Shown one piece after another: positions 50,779 to 60,029 of a stretch of DNA of 64,000 nucleotides. A program made the translations under genes and the position numbers. The notes beneath the pieces were generated by a model that did no database searches, was not told the DNA's origin, and saw only the letters and a list, made by a program, of their open reading frames with translations. This DNA comes from Oscillospiraceae bacterium. GTDB lineage: Bacteria; Bacillota; Clostridia; Oscillospirales; Ruminococcaceae. The stretch spans positions 53,571 to 117,570 of the forward strand of contig JAUNSK010000009.1 of assembly GCA_030539275.1 (NCBI GenBank), in the 5' to 3' direction. Position 1 is the first letter of the stretch; each line of letters opens with the position of its first letter.

Positions 50779-53379
50779 GTGAAACTAAAATTTAAATATA
50801 TTTCAGCTGCACTGGCTGTTATACTCACTGCCGGTTCGGTACCATGCAGCAGTAAGCCATGGACTGCGCAAGCAGCTGATTTCAGAGTATGTATCAATGA
50901 GATCTGTACACAAAACAAATCCTGCCTTGCTGACTCGTACGGCGAGTACTCTGACTGGATCGAGCTTTACAATTTCGGCATTTCATCCGTTGATATGTCA
51001 GGGTTCGGACTGTCTGATAATGAGGACGACCCGTTGAAGTGGGTGTTTCCTGACGGCACGACAATTTCAGCAGGAGAACACAAAATAATTTTTGCGTCGC
51101 TTAACAGTTCGACAGCATCAGAACTTCATACCGGATTCGGACTGAGCAAAAAAGGTGAAACAATTGTTTTCAGCGATCCTGAGGGTACGATAATTCAGAA
51201 GATCAAAGTTCCTGCTCTTGGTGAGGATGCTTCATATGGAAGGTCACAGGATGCGGGAAAAGTATTTGAAGTGATGGGTGCAACACCTGGCAGTGCAAAT
51301 GAAGAAATAATTTCTGCTCCGGATTTTTCAGCCGACAGCGGATTTTACGATGATGATTTTTTACTTACTCTGACTGCAGGCGCGCACGATACTATTTACT
51401 ATACCACAGACTCAAGTGACCCGACTACTTCACCGACAGCTCAGGTTTACAAGCAGGCAATCACCGTCTGCGACATGACAAGCCATCCGAATGTTTACAG
51501 TGCGTACGATGAAGACATTGACTCTCCTCAGTCTGTGAGTACTGCAGAATATTATAAGAAACCCGGGTATTGTGTAGATAAAGCCAGTGTTGTACGTGCT
51601 GCAGCCAGAAGCAGCGACGGCAAATTCAGTACTGTATCTGATCGTACTTTCTTTGTTTCGTCGGGCAGTCTTTCAAAGTATAAAAATCTTATGGTCGTGT
51701 CTCTGGTAACCGATCCTGATAATATTTTTGGACCGGATAATGGTATATACGTAACCGGAAACAGACTCATTGACTGGAGAAATAAATATTTATATAACCC
51801 GCATGAAAATTCAGGGGAAGGGCGTGAACTTGCAAATTTCTCTGCAAAAGGACGTGAATGGGAACGAGAGACTAACGTTACAATATTTGAAAACGGGACG
51901 TCTGTTGCCAGACAGAATATGGGTATCAGGATCAAGGGTAATTCTACGAGGAACTGGCCTCAGAAAAGCTTTAGTCTTTTCGCCAGAAGTGAGTACGGTG
52001 CAACAAAAATTAAATTTCCTCTGATTGATAAAAATTACTCGTTCGACTCAGAACTCATAGACAGGTATGATAGTATTTGTCTGCGCGCTGTAAGTGATAA
52101 GGACCGTGTACGTGACGGCTTTGCTCAGAAACTCTTATCAGACAGAGAAGATATTGCTACACTGGATATGAATAAGTGTGTTGTATTTTTAGATGGCGAG
52201 TACTGGGGACTTTATGAAATGACAGAGAAACTTTCGGATGATTTTATTGAGTCAAACTACGGCGTAAAAAAAGATAATGTTGCAATAATAAAAAATCAGG
52301 ACTCAGAAGAAGGGGATCCTGACGAATATTACAGTTTTAATAATTTTGCAAAAATCTATAGTACTAAAGACATGACTGATCCGGAAAATTATAAAGCAGT
52401 ATGTGAATATATAGATCCTGACAGCTTGATAGAGCATTATGCAGCAGGTCTGTATCTGAATACTTTAGACTGGCCGAATTTCAATTATGGTATATGGCGC
52501 AATACTGGTGAATGTATAGAAGGTAATCCATACAGTGACGGCAGATGGAGGTTCGTTTCCTTTGACTTTGACTTAACAATGGGATCACAGACTTGGTTTT
52601 ACTCAGATTACACTGACAATAATTTCGGCTGTCTGGATACATATGGCGGCAATGCGCCTACGAACATTTTCGTAAGTCTTCTGAAAAATGAGGAATTCAG
52701 AAACAAATTTGTATCTGTATACTGCGATTATGCAAATGAAGTAATGTCACCGTCAAAAGCAGACGCTGTGGCATCAGATTATGTGGCAGACTATAAGGAC
52801 CTGATTGCAGATACAACGCTGCGCTGGGAAGGCTGGGACAATGAAACGACAAAAGATGAACTGGAATATCAGGGTGAGAACTTCTGCCATATGATCGATG
52901 ATATCAGGGATTATTTTAATAACAGAGCGGAATATACACTTGAGCATATGAAAGCTTATCTTTGCCTGAAAGGAGAACTGCAGACTATAACGCTTAATAC
53001 AAAAGGAAATGGCACTATAAAAATAAATTCAGTTGTTCCGGATATCTCAGAAGGCGGCTGGAAAGGATTGTATTATTCCGACTGTCCTGTAACGCTTACA
53101 GTAATTCCTGATGACGGTGCAGAATTTTCAGGCTGGGAGGGTGATATAACAGGGACTGATAAAACAGTAACCCTGACACTGAGTGATGCCATGAATGTAC
53201 AGGCAGACTTTACTCAGAAGAGCGAAGTCAGTGGTGATGTAAACGCTGATTCAGAGTTTGATGCAGCTGACATCGTTATGCTGCAAAGCTTTCTTATCAG
53301 TGCAGGCGATATTACAGACTGGCAGGCAGGAGATTTTAATGATAACGGAAGACCTGCGCAGCTGATTTCTGTCTTTTGA
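50779..53379 (+). CDS. CotH-kinase protein with frameshifted dockerin (copy 1)
   Basis: 866 aa, GTG start 8 nt after AAGGAGA. Domains in order: signal peptide; lamin-tail-like domain (INEICTQNKSC, GEYSDWIELYN, near 33-140); chitobiase-type Fn3-associated domain (IYYTTDSSDPTTS); CotH kinase domain (IRIKGNSTRNWPQKSF, DGFAQKLLSDRED, GEYWGLYEMTEKLSDDF, RFVSFDFDLTMG); InlB-like repeat (AEFSGWEGDITG); dockerin. CotH proteins are atypical protein kinases that phosphorylate secreted proteins. The first dockerin repeat is complete, but a one-base deletion near 53353-53357 relative to the paralogue makes the second repeat end early at 53379. Restoring one base would continue to the TAA at 53403-53405. 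Confidence 0.88.
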   Translation: MKLKFKYISAALAVILTAGSVPCSSKPWTAQAADFRVCINEICTQNKSCLADSYGEYSDWIELYNFGISSVDMSGFGLSDNEDDPLKWVFPDGTTISAGEHKIIFASLNSSTASELHTGFGLSKKGETIVFSDPEGTIIQKIKVPALGEDASYGRSQDAGKVFEVMGATPGSANEEIISAPDFSADSGFYDDDFLLTLTAGAHDTIYYTTDSSDPTTSPTAQVYKQAITVCDMTSHPNVYSAYDEDIDSPQSVSTAEYYKKPGYCVDKASVVRAAARSSDGKFSTVSDRTFFVSSGSLSKYKNLMVVSLVTDPDNIFGPDNGIYVTGNRLIDWRNKYLYNPHENSGEGRELANFSAKGREWERETNVTIFENGTSVARQNMGIRIKGNSTRNWPQKSFSLFARSEYGATKIKFPLIDKNYSFDSELIDRYDSICLRAVSDKDRVRDGFAQKLLSDREDIATLDMNKCVVFLDGEYWGLYEMTEKLSDDFIESNYGVKKDNVAIIKNQDSEEGDPDEYYSFNNFAKIYSTKDMTDPENYKAVCEYIDPDSLIEHYAAGLYLNTLDWPNFNYGIWRNTGECIEGNPYSDGRWRFVSFDFDLTMGSQTWFYSDYTDNNFGCLDTYGGNAPTNIFVSLLKNEEFRNKFVSVYCDYANEVMSPSKADAVASDYVADYKDLIADTTLRWEGWDNETTKDELEYQGENFCHMIDDIRDYFNNRAEYTLEHMKAYLCLKGELQTITLNTKGNGTIKINSVVPDISEGGWKGLYYSDCPVTLTVIPDDGAEFSGWEGDITGTDKTVTLTLSDAMNVQADFTQKSEVSGDVNADSEFDAADIVMLQSFLISAGDITDWQAGDFNDNGRPAQLISVF

Positions 53380-53470
53380 AAAATAAACTGATAGAAAATT
53401 ATTAAGTCATATTACTGAGATTTTTTTTATGCATCAAACTCAATATAAATATAAAAATTTATACACTTTT

Positions 53471-53508
53471 CAGGGCATTCCCGTGTGATCTGTGCCGGGG
53501 ATGCCCTG
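53471..53508 (+). terminator. Probable terminator after CotH copy 1
   Basis: CAGGGCAT pairs with ATGCCCTG (inner CCC with GGG), followed by ATATTATTATTA rather than a pure T tract. Confidence 0.6.
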
Positions 53509-53539
53509 ATATTATTATTATATGACATTCCAAAAAGTA

Positions 53540-53568
53540 TTGCAGTCCGGTGTATTTTTGGGTATAAT
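53540..53568 (+). promoter_or_regulatory. Sigma-A promoter of the second CotH gene
   Basis: TTGCAG at 53540-53545, 17-nt spacer, TATAAT at 53563-53568. Confidence 0.75.
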
Positions 53569-53719
53569 AGAGGAGGTACATTCCGGATAACGTTTACACC
53601 AAAATATTGCTATTTGATGATTTATTTTAGTACTGTTGACGGAAAATAAGCATTTCGCCTGTTCATACTGCCGCAGTAAATAACCAGCCAGTCAAATATT
53701 TAGAAAGTGAGTAATTATC

Positions 53720-56359
53720 ATGAGATTAAAACCAAAATTTATATCAGCTTTTCTTGCAGTAATACTTACAGCCGCATCAGTGCCTTACAGCAATCAGCCG
53801 CACTCCGTAAAAGCCGCAGATTTTACTGTATATATCAATGAGATATGTACACAGAACAAATCCTGTCTTACTGACGGATACGGTGAATACTCTGACTGGA
53901 TCGAGTTTTACAATCCAGGTAATACTGACGCTGATCTGTCAGGATATGCAGTTTCTGATAACACGGACGAGCCTATGAAGTGGATATTTCCGTCCGGCAC
54001 TATAATAGCTGCCGGGGAACATAAAATAATCTTTGCTTCAAAGCAGTCATCCACAGCAAGTGAGCTCCATACAGGCTTTGCGCTGAGCAAGAACGGTGAA
54101 ACACTGGTGCTCAGCAGTCCTCAGGGACAAATTATCCAGCAGATAACAGTGCCTGCTCTCGTAGAAGATTCAACGTATGGCAGAACTCCGGACGGCAGCG
54201 AAACCTTTGAGATAATGTCCGCTACACCGGGATATCCGAACAATACCGTAACGTCTCAACCCAGATTTTCAGCAGATTCAGGATTTTACGGTGCTGATTT
54301 TTCTCTTACTCTGTCGGCAGCCTCAGGCGATACAATCTACTATACTACTGACGGCAGTGACCCGACCGGGTCATCAACAGCTCAGATCTATACTCAGGCA
54401 ATTACTGTAAGTGACCGCACAAACCAGCCAAATGTTTACAGTAAATATGCCGAGAACATGAACTCAGCACAGTCAGTTTGTCTTGGCATTGGATACAAGC
54501 AGCCGCCTTATAACGTTGACAAAGCGTTTGTCGTACGTGCTGCAGCAAAGAACAGCAATGGTACATTCAGCGCTGTATCTGACGCAACGTATTTTGTAAC
54601 TACACAAAATCTTTCACAGTATAAAGATCTTACAGTTGTTTCACTTGTAACTGATCCGGACAATCTGTTCGATCCTGCTGCAGGAATTTACGTTACAGGC
54701 AATCAGTATATTGACTGGAAGAACAGTTCTTCATATAATCCTAATAAAAGTGTATGGGATACGGATAACGTAACAAACTATTTCTCAAAAGGACGCGACT
54801 GGGAACGTGAGGCTAATATCACTGTCTTTAAAAACGGAGAACTTGCTGCAGGACAGAATATGGGGATAAGGATCAAGGGTGCTTCTACAAGAAATGCTGC
54901 ACAGAAAAGTTTTAATCTTTATGCCAGAAGTGAATATGGCGCATCAAAACTGAATTATCCTCTTATAGATAATAACTACTCGCTTGACGGAAATCTCATT
55001 GAAAAATATGATACTGTTTGTCTTCGCAGTGTAAGTGATGAGGTACGTCTGCGTGATGGATTTGCTCAGAAATTATTATCAGACAGAGAACATATCACAA
55101 CACAGGATATGCAGCAGTGTGTTGTATTTCTTAACGGTGAATACTGGGGCCTGTATGAAATGACAGAAAAGCTTTCAGATTATTTTATTGAGTCAAACTA
55201 CGGCATTGAAAAAGAAAATGTTGCAATGATAAAAAATGGTGAGCTTGAGGAAGGCGATCAGAGCGAATATGACAGCTTTTATGATTTTGTATATACATAC
55301 AGCAAAAAAGATCTGTCTGACCCTGTAAATTATAAGGCGGTATGTGATTTTATTGATACTGACAGTTTAATAGAGCATTTTGCTGCAGGCCTGTATCTGG
55401 GTACATTTGACTGGCCGAATTATAATTATGGCGTATGGCGTAATACAGGTGACGAAATTCAGGGCAACCCATACAGCGACGGCAGGTGGAAGTTTATCTC
55501 CTTTGACTACGATTATACAATGGGTGCTACTTATAAAGACTTCGGCGGAGTTGAGGGATATGCATATGACAGTTTCAGACATATGGATAATGCAAACACT
55601 GAAGCTCCTACAAATCTTTTTGTAAGTCTTCTGAAAAATGAAAATTTCAGAAATAAGTTCGCAAATGTATACTGTGATTATGCAAATGAAGTGCTGACTT
55701 CTGAAAAGGCAAATGCTATGGCTCAGACTTATAACTCAAACTACACAGAACGTCTTGCCAGCACAGTTGTCCGCTGGTGGGGATATTTCGGCGGATCAAA
55801 GGAGAGCAATCTGTCATATAACAGAAATCTCTATCAGAACACCACGCTTAACAATATAAGAAAATTTTTCAGTAACCGTGCAGATTACACACTAGAGGAT
55901 ATGAAAAATTATCTTGGCCTGCAAGGTTCACTACAGACGATAACGCTGAAAACAAGCGGAAACGGAAAAATTCAGATAAATTCTGCCTGTGTTGACACAT
56001 CAAACGGCAGCTGGAGCGGAAAGTATTACTCCGATTGTCCTGTGACACTGACTGTAATACCTGATGACGGTGCAGAGTTTTCCGGATGGGAAGGTGACAT
56101 TACCGGCAGCGATAAAACAGTTACAATGAGCTTGTCACAGGCAATGACTGTACAGGCAGATTTTGTTGAAAAAACTGAGGTTGCATGTGATGTCAATGCT
56201 GACGGAGTGTTTAACGTCGCTGATGCAGTGATGCTTCAGAACTGGCTTATAAATGCCGGTGACATAACAGACTGGCAGGCAGGCGATCTTAATGAGAACG
56301 GAAGGCTTGATGCAGCTGATTTCTGTCTTTTGAAGAAAGAACTGATCGGAAATTATTAA
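53720..56359 (+). CDS. CotH-kinase protein with complete dockerin (copy 2)
   Basis: 879 aa, ATG with GAAAGTGAG upstream. A tandem paralogue of the gene at 50779 with the same order: signal peptide, lamin-tail-like domain, chitobiase-type domain (IYYTTDGSDPTGS), CotH kinase (IRIKGASTRNAAQKSF, GEYWGLYEMTEKLSDYF, KFISFDYDYTMG), InlB-like repeat (AEFSGWEGDITG) and dockerin. Here both dockerin repeats are intact (DVNADGVFNVADAVMLQNWL and DLNENGRLDAADFCLLKKEL). It should be secreted and attached to a cellulosome-type scaffoldin. CotH-dockerin proteins occur in Ruminococcus; the natural targets are not known. Confidence 0.92.
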   Translation: MRLKPKFISAFLAVILTAASVPYSNQPHSVKAADFTVYINEICTQNKSCLTDGYGEYSDWIEFYNPGNTDADLSGYAVSDNTDEPMKWIFPSGTIIAAGEHKIIFASKQSSTASELHTGFALSKNGETLVLSSPQGQIIQQITVPALVEDSTYGRTPDGSETFEIMSATPGYPNNTVTSQPRFSADSGFYGADFSLTLSAASGDTIYYTTDGSDPTGSSTAQIYTQAITVSDRTNQPNVYSKYAENMNSAQSVCLGIGYKQPPYNVDKAFVVRAAAKNSNGTFSAVSDATYFVTTQNLSQYKDLTVVSLVTDPDNLFDPAAGIYVTGNQYIDWKNSSSYNPNKSVWDTDNVTNYFSKGRDWEREANITVFKNGELAAGQNMGIRIKGASTRNAAQKSFNLYARSEYGASKLNYPLIDNNYSLDGNLIEKYDTVCLRSVSDEVRLRDGFAQKLLSDREHITTQDMQQCVVFLNGEYWGLYEMTEKLSDYFIESNYGIEKENVAMIKNGELEEGDQSEYDSFYDFVYTYSKKDLSDPVNYKAVCDFIDTDSLIEHFAAGLYLGTFDWPNYNYGVWRNTGDEIQGNPYSDGRWKFISFDYDYTMGATYKDFGGVEGYAYDSFRHMDNANTEAPTNLFVSLLKNENFRNKFANVYCDYANEVLTSEKANAMAQTYNSNYTERLASTVVRWWGYFGGSKESNLSYNRNLYQNTTLNNIRKFFSNRADYTLEDMKNYLGLQGSLQTITLKTSGNGKIQINSACVDTSNGSWSGKYYSDCPVTLTVIPDDGAEFSGWEGDITGSDKTVTMSLSQAMTVQADFVEKTEVACDVNADGVFNVADAVMLQNWLINAGDITDWQAGDLNENGRLDAADFCLLKKELIGNY

Positions 56360-56365
56360 TTATTA

Positions 56366-56406
56366 GTCAGCCCCCGCAGGATTTTGCGGGGGCTGACTTT
56401 TGTTTA
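56366..56406 (+). terminator. Terminator after CotH copy 2
   Basis: GTCAGCCCCCGCA pairs with TGCGGGGGCTGAC, then TTTTGTTT. Confidence 0.9.
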
Positions 56407-56490
56407 AAAAAATTTTTTGTGTAAATGATATAAAGACATATGTAAAAACTCAAAGGAATAAAGTGTTATTTGTAAAGTTTCAACAATCTA

Positions 56491-56519
56491 TTGCAAGTTT
56501 AATTAAATTATGTTAGAAT
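56491..56519 (+). promoter_or_regulatory. Sigma-A promoter of nfnAB
   Basis: TTGCAA at 56491-56496, 17-nt spacer, TAGAAT at 56514-56519. Confidence 0.7.
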
Positions 56520-56552
56520 TATAAAAGTGACGTGTAAATTTGCAGGTTGCTG

Positions 56553-56579
56553 CTGCCTGTTTAAAAAGGCGGGTTTTTT
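56553..56579 (+). terminator. Leader terminator (possible attenuator) before nfnAB
   Basis: CTGCCT pairs with AGGCGG, followed by TTTTTT, only about 30 nt after the predicted transcript start and before the nfnA ribosome site. An upstream CAGG (56543-56546) could pair with CCTG (56556-56559) as the alternative fold. Confidence 0.55.
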
Positions 56580-56602
56580 ATATAAGAGGAGAGATTTAAA
56601 AA

Positions 56603-57436
56603 ATGTTTAAAATTGTTCATAAGAGATTTTTAAATGAATCAGTATGTCTGATGGATATACAGGCACCTTTCATAGCAAAAAAAGCTCAGCCAGGACAGTT
56701 CATTATCTTCAGAATCGATGAAATGGGTGAAAGAATCCCGCTAACTATTGCTGACTATGACAGAGAAATGGGTACTGTTACTATTATATATCAGATAGTA
56801 GGAAAATCAACAAAGCATTTGTCTGAACTTAATGAAGGAGACACCATACTTGATTTTGTAGGTCCTCTTGGCGTTCCGACACATGTTGATGAAGAAGCAA
56901 AGAGCGTATGCGTAATCGGCGGCGGAGTTGGCTGTGCTATAGCTTATCCGCAGGCAAAGTCACTTTTTAACAAAGGACTTGATGTAACTGTTATTGCAGG
57001 ATTCAGAAACAAAGATATTGTTATCCTTGAAGATGAATTTAAAGCAGTCAGCAGCAAATTTATTATAACAACAGATGACGGAAGTTACGGCGTAAAGGGT
57101 TTTGTAACAACAGCGCTTCAGGAACTTATCGAATCAGGAAAGAAATTTGACGAAGTAATTGCTATAGGACCTGTTCCTATGATGAAGTTTGTATGTGATG
57201 TTACCAAGAAATATGATATAAAGACAACTGTTTCCTTAAATCCTATCATGATTGACGGTACAGGCATGTGCGGCGGATGCAGAGTTACAGTTGACGGTCA
57301 GATAAAGTATGCATGTGTTGATGGCCCGGACTTTGACGGACACAAGGTCAACTTTGAAGAACTGACTAAGAGAAATTCGACATACCGTGAGCAGGAACAT
57401 GACTGCAGAATGTTAAATCAGGCAAAGAATATTTAG
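56603..57436 (+). CDS. nfnA: NfnA, FAD/[2Fe-2S] subunit of NADH-dependent ferredoxin:NADP+ oxidoreductase
   Basis: 277 aa, ATG after GAGGAGAG. A ferredoxin-NADP reductase-like FAD domain (IPLTIADYD near 45) and NAD(P) domain (VIGGGVGCAIAYPQAK) are followed by a C-terminal iron-sulfur site with Asp and three Cys (DGTGMCGGCRVTVDG... YACVDGP). With NfnB it transfers electrons between NADH, NADPH and ferredoxin by flavin-based bifurcation, balancing cofactors during fermentation. nfnB follows after 13 bases. PyrK-type dihydroorotate dehydrogenase subunits are similar, but the nfnB neighbour decides the call. Confidence 0.92.
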   Translation: MFKIVHKRFLNESVCLMDIQAPFIAKKAQPGQFIIFRIDEMGERIPLTIADYDREMGTVTIIYQIVGKSTKHLSELNEGDTILDFVGPLGVPTHVDEEAKSVCVIGGGVGCAIAYPQAKSLFNKGLDVTVIAGFRNKDIVILEDEFKAVSSKFIITTDDGSYGVKGFVTTALQELIESGKKFDEVIAIGPVPMMKFVCDVTKKYDIKTTVSLNPIMIDGTGMCGGCRVTVDGQIKYACVDGPDFDGHKVNFEELTKRNSTYREQEHDCRMLNQAKNI

Positions 57437-57449
57437 GAGGTAAACAGAT

Positions 57450-58835
57450 ATGGCAAATATGTCATTAAAAAAGGTTCCGATGCCGGAGCAGAAGCCGGAA
57501 GTAAGAGCCAGAAACTTTGAAGAAGTTACTCTCGGTTATTCAAAGGCAATGGCAGAAGAGGAAGCTGGACGCTGCCTTAACTGCAAAAACAAGCCATGTG
57601 TAAACGGATGCCCTGTAGGTGTCAGAATACCGGAGTTTATTGAAAAGATAAAGGAAGGCAATCTCGACGAGGCATACGATGTTATAAAGTCAACTAACGG
57701 TCTTCCTGCTGTATGCGGAAGAGTTTGTCCTCAGGAACATCAGTGTGAGGGAAAATGTGTCAGGGGGATAAAGGGCGAACCTGTAGGAATCGGCAGACTT
57801 GAAAGATTCGTTGCTGATTATGCGATGGAAAAGGGAAAATCAAACAGCGATAAACCTGCTCATAACGGACATAAGGTTGCCGTTGTAGGTGCTGGCCCTG
57901 CCGGACTTACATGTGCCGGTGATCTTGCACGTAAGGGTTACAGTGTAACAGTATTTGAAGCTTTCCATGTTGCAGGCGGCGTACTTATGTATGGTATCCC
58001 TGAATTCAGACTTCCAAAATCAATAGTTCAGAAGGAAATTACTTCACTCAAGGAACTTGGTGTTGAGATCATGACAGATATGGTTATCGGCAAGGTTCTC
58101 TCTCTTGATGAAATAATGGACATGGGCTATGAAGCTATATTTGTAGGTTCAGGTGCTGGTCTTCCGAACTTTATGGGCATTGAAGGTGAGTCCCTCATCG
58201 GTGTATGCTCAGCTAACGAATATCTTACAAGAATAAACCTTATGAAGGGTTATCTTGATGAGTATGATACTCCTGTTCTTAAGTCAAAGAGTGTTGCTGT
58301 AGTAGGCGGCGGAAACGTTGCAATGGATGCTGCAAGAAGTGCAATGCGAATGGGCGCTGAACATGTGTATATCGTATACAGAAGAAGTGAAGACGAGCTT
58401 CCTGCAAGAAAAGAAGAAGTTCATCACGCAAAAGATGAGGGCATAGAGTTTATGCTTCTTACAAATCCTGTTAAGATCAATTCTGACGAAAACGGCCGTG
58501 CAAAGAGCATGGAATGCGTAAAGATGGAACTTGGCGAACCTGATGCAAGCGGCAGAAGAAGACCTGTTGAGATCAAGGGTTCTAACTTCGACCTTGAAGT
58601 AGATACTGTTATTATGTCAATCGGTACTTCACCAAATCCGCTTATCAGAAAAACAACAACCGGAATTGAAGCTAACAAGAGAGGCTGTCTGGTAGTTGAC
58701 GAGGATATGATGACTACAAGAGAAGGAATATATGCAGGCGGTGACGCTGTTACTGGTGCTGCAACTGTTATCCTTGCAATGGGTGCCGGCAAAAAAGCTG
58801 CTGCTTCCATCGATACTTATATTACCTCAAAATAA
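57450..58835 (+). CDS. nfnB: NfnB, NADPH-binding large subunit (GltD-like)
   Basis: 461 aa, ATG after AGGAGG. The N-terminus carries cysteine clusters for two [4Fe-4S] centres (CLNCKNKPCVNGCP and CGRVCPQEHQCEGKC). FAD and NADPH sites follow (VVGAGPAGLTCAGDLA and VVGGGNVAMDAARSAMRMG), and the C-terminal YAGGDAVTGAATVILAMGAG block closes the flavin domain. Such proteins are often labelled glutamate synthase small chain; with nfnA directly upstream and no gltB, NfnB is the better call. Cytoplasmic complex partner of NfnA. Confidence 0.93.
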   Translation: MANMSLKKVPMPEQKPEVRARNFEEVTLGYSKAMAEEEAGRCLNCKNKPCVNGCPVGVRIPEFIEKIKEGNLDEAYDVIKSTNGLPAVCGRVCPQEHQCEGKCVRGIKGEPVGIGRLERFVADYAMEKGKSNSDKPAHNGHKVAVVGAGPAGLTCAGDLARKGYSVTVFEAFHVAGGVLMYGIPEFRLPKSIVQKEITSLKELGVEIMTDMVIGKVLSLDEIMDMGYEAIFVGSGAGLPNFMGIEGESLIGVCSANEYLTRINLMKGYLDEYDTPVLKSKSVAVVGGGNVAMDAARSAMRMGAEHVYIVYRRSEDELPARKEEVHHAKDEGIEFMLLTNPVKINSDENGRAKSMECVKMELGEPDASGRRRPVEIKGSNFDLEVDTVIMSIGTSPNPLIRKTTTGIEANKRGCLVVDEDMMTTREGIYAGGDAVTGAATVILAMGAGKKAAASIDTYITSK

Positions 58836-58941
58836 ATTTGTATATTGTTTCCATAAAGGGGCAATATTAATACAGACACAATTGTGCAAAATATAAAAGA
58901 GCTTTTTCTGGCACTATATAACATATAACGGAGGATATTTT

Positions 58942-59373
58942 ATGAACTTTATACCGGTTTTAGAGACTGCCCAGGCAACAAATCAGGCCAGCACGGGATC
59001 ATCCCTGCTGACAATGCTTCTTACATTTTTACCTATTCTGCTTATTTTCTATTTCTTCATTATCAGACCTCAGAAGAAGAAGGATAAAGAAGACAAGAAT
59101 ATGAGAGAAAGCCTCAGTATCGGCGATGAAATAGTAACTATCGGCGGAATAGTAGGAATAGTAACACGTCAGACTGAAGATACAGTTGTAATAGAAACCG
59201 GCGGTGACAGAAGCAAGTTACGTATTCAGAAGTGGGCAATCAAGGAAAATATAACTGCTCTTGAGAATAAACAGGCAGCAGCAAACCCACCTGCAGCAGT
59301 TCCTGCTGCAGACATACCAGAAAAAAAAGAAAAGAAAAGCAAAAAGTCCAAAAACGGTTCAGAAGAGGAATAA
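58942..59373 (+). CDS. yajC: Preprotein translocase subunit YajC
   Basis: 143 aa, ATG after GGAGG. One N-terminal membrane segment (LLTMLLTFLPILLIFYFFII) is followed by the YajC signature RPQKKKDKE and the GDEIVTIGGIVGIV block. YajC associates with SecDF and the Sec translocon. The C-terminal tail is longer than usual, with an Ala/Pro stretch and many lysines (EKKEKKSKKSKNG). The genes downstream (TIGR04086, scfA, scfB) are the neighbours expected in Clostridia. Confidence 0.92.
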   Translation: MNFIPVLETAQATNQASTGSSLLTMLLTFLPILLIFYFFIIRPQKKKDKEDKNMRESLSIGDEIVTIGGIVGIVTRQTEDTVVIETGGDRSKLRIQKWAIKENITALENKQAAANPPAAVPAADIPEKKEKKSKKSKNGSEEE

Positions 59374-59385
59374 TTACTCGTTTGT

Positions 59386-59436
59386 CCTAATAAGAATTAA
59401 TATATGATCCTGTATACGGATGTTAATCTTATTGGG
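59386..59436 (+). promoter_or_regulatory. Hairpin overlapping the ribosome-site region of the TIGR04086 gene
   Basis: CCTAATAAGA-A-TTAA pairs with TTAA-TCTTATTGGG (14 bp, one bulged A); the loop can form a second small stem ATCC/GGAT. The 3' arm ends in the GGG that begins the likely ribosome site, so the fold could limit translation. Confidence 0.5.
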
Positions 59437-59447
59437 ATGGTGATGTT

Positions 59448-59855
59448 ATGCACAGGCGTGATACAAAAGAAAGAAAAAGCTCTCCATCTTTTATCGCAGG
59501 TACTTCGGTTTTAATCGGGATACTTGCGATAATTTTATTATTGATTCTGCTCTCGGCAGTTACGTTGTTTGTAGATGTTCCCGATCAGCTGATCAATATA
59601 CTTTCGCCTGTGATTCTTATGGCAGGTGCCTATATTGCTGGAAAAGAAGGCGGGTTCCGATCCAGAAGAAAAGGTATGTCTACAGGTGCCGTATGCGGAT
59701 TTATTACTGTATCTGTACTGGCTGCAGTAAGCTGGTATATTTCAGGAAAAGTATATATAATAACCTCCATAATCAGGATTTTACTGTGTATACTGTCCGG
59801 AATTATCGGTGGAATTGTAGGAGTTAATAAGCCAATTGTCAAGCCGCCACCATAG
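59448..59855 (+). CDS. TIGR04086-family membrane protein
   Basis: 135 aa. Four membrane segments (starting with GILAIILLLILLSAVTLFV) fill nearly the whole protein, with a basic N-terminus and a GGFRSRRKGMSTGAVCGFI loop in the middle. This matches TIGR04086 (YrzE-like), a family of unknown function that is commonly encoded next to the SCIFF peptide system in Clostridia. Its position between yajC and scfA supports this. A role in export or sensing of the SCIFF product is conjecture. Confidence 0.8.
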   Translation: MHRRDTKERKSSPSFIAGTSVLIGILAIILLLILLSAVTLFVDVPDQLINILSPVILMAGAYIAGKEGGFRSRRKGMSTGAVCGFITVSVLAAVSWYISGKVYIITSIIRILLCILSGIIGGIVGVNKPIVKPPP

Positions 59856-59953
59856 TTTTTTGTAGATTTGCTAGAAAAAGCGCGGTATCATAATTAATAA
59901 ACTGATGAAATGACGTTATATCATTTTATTGTACTATTAATAACGTAAAAGTA

Positions 59954-59982
59954 TTGAAATAATAATTTTATTATGCTATAAT
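59954..59982 (+). promoter_or_regulatory. Sigma-A promoter of scfA
   Basis: TTGAAA at 59954-59959, 17-nt spacer, TATAAT at 59977-59982. Confidence 0.8.
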
Positions 59983-60029
59983 GTTTATTAAGTTCTTAAA
60001 AAATACAATTTTTTTGGAGGGTGAATGTT

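Larger units (their letters stand above)
53380..53719 (+). other. Intergenic region between the CotH paralogues
   Basis: About 340 bases. Holds the out-of-frame remainder of the copy 1 dockerin (to 53405), a hairpin at 53471-53508 and a promoter at 53540-53568. Confidence 0.6.

Noticed and set aside
56603-58835. Glutamate synthase or PyrK/dihydroorotate dehydrogenase pair
   Set aside because: No gltB and no pyrD are present; adjacent FAD/[2Fe-2S] and GltD-like subunits are the NfnAB arrangement.
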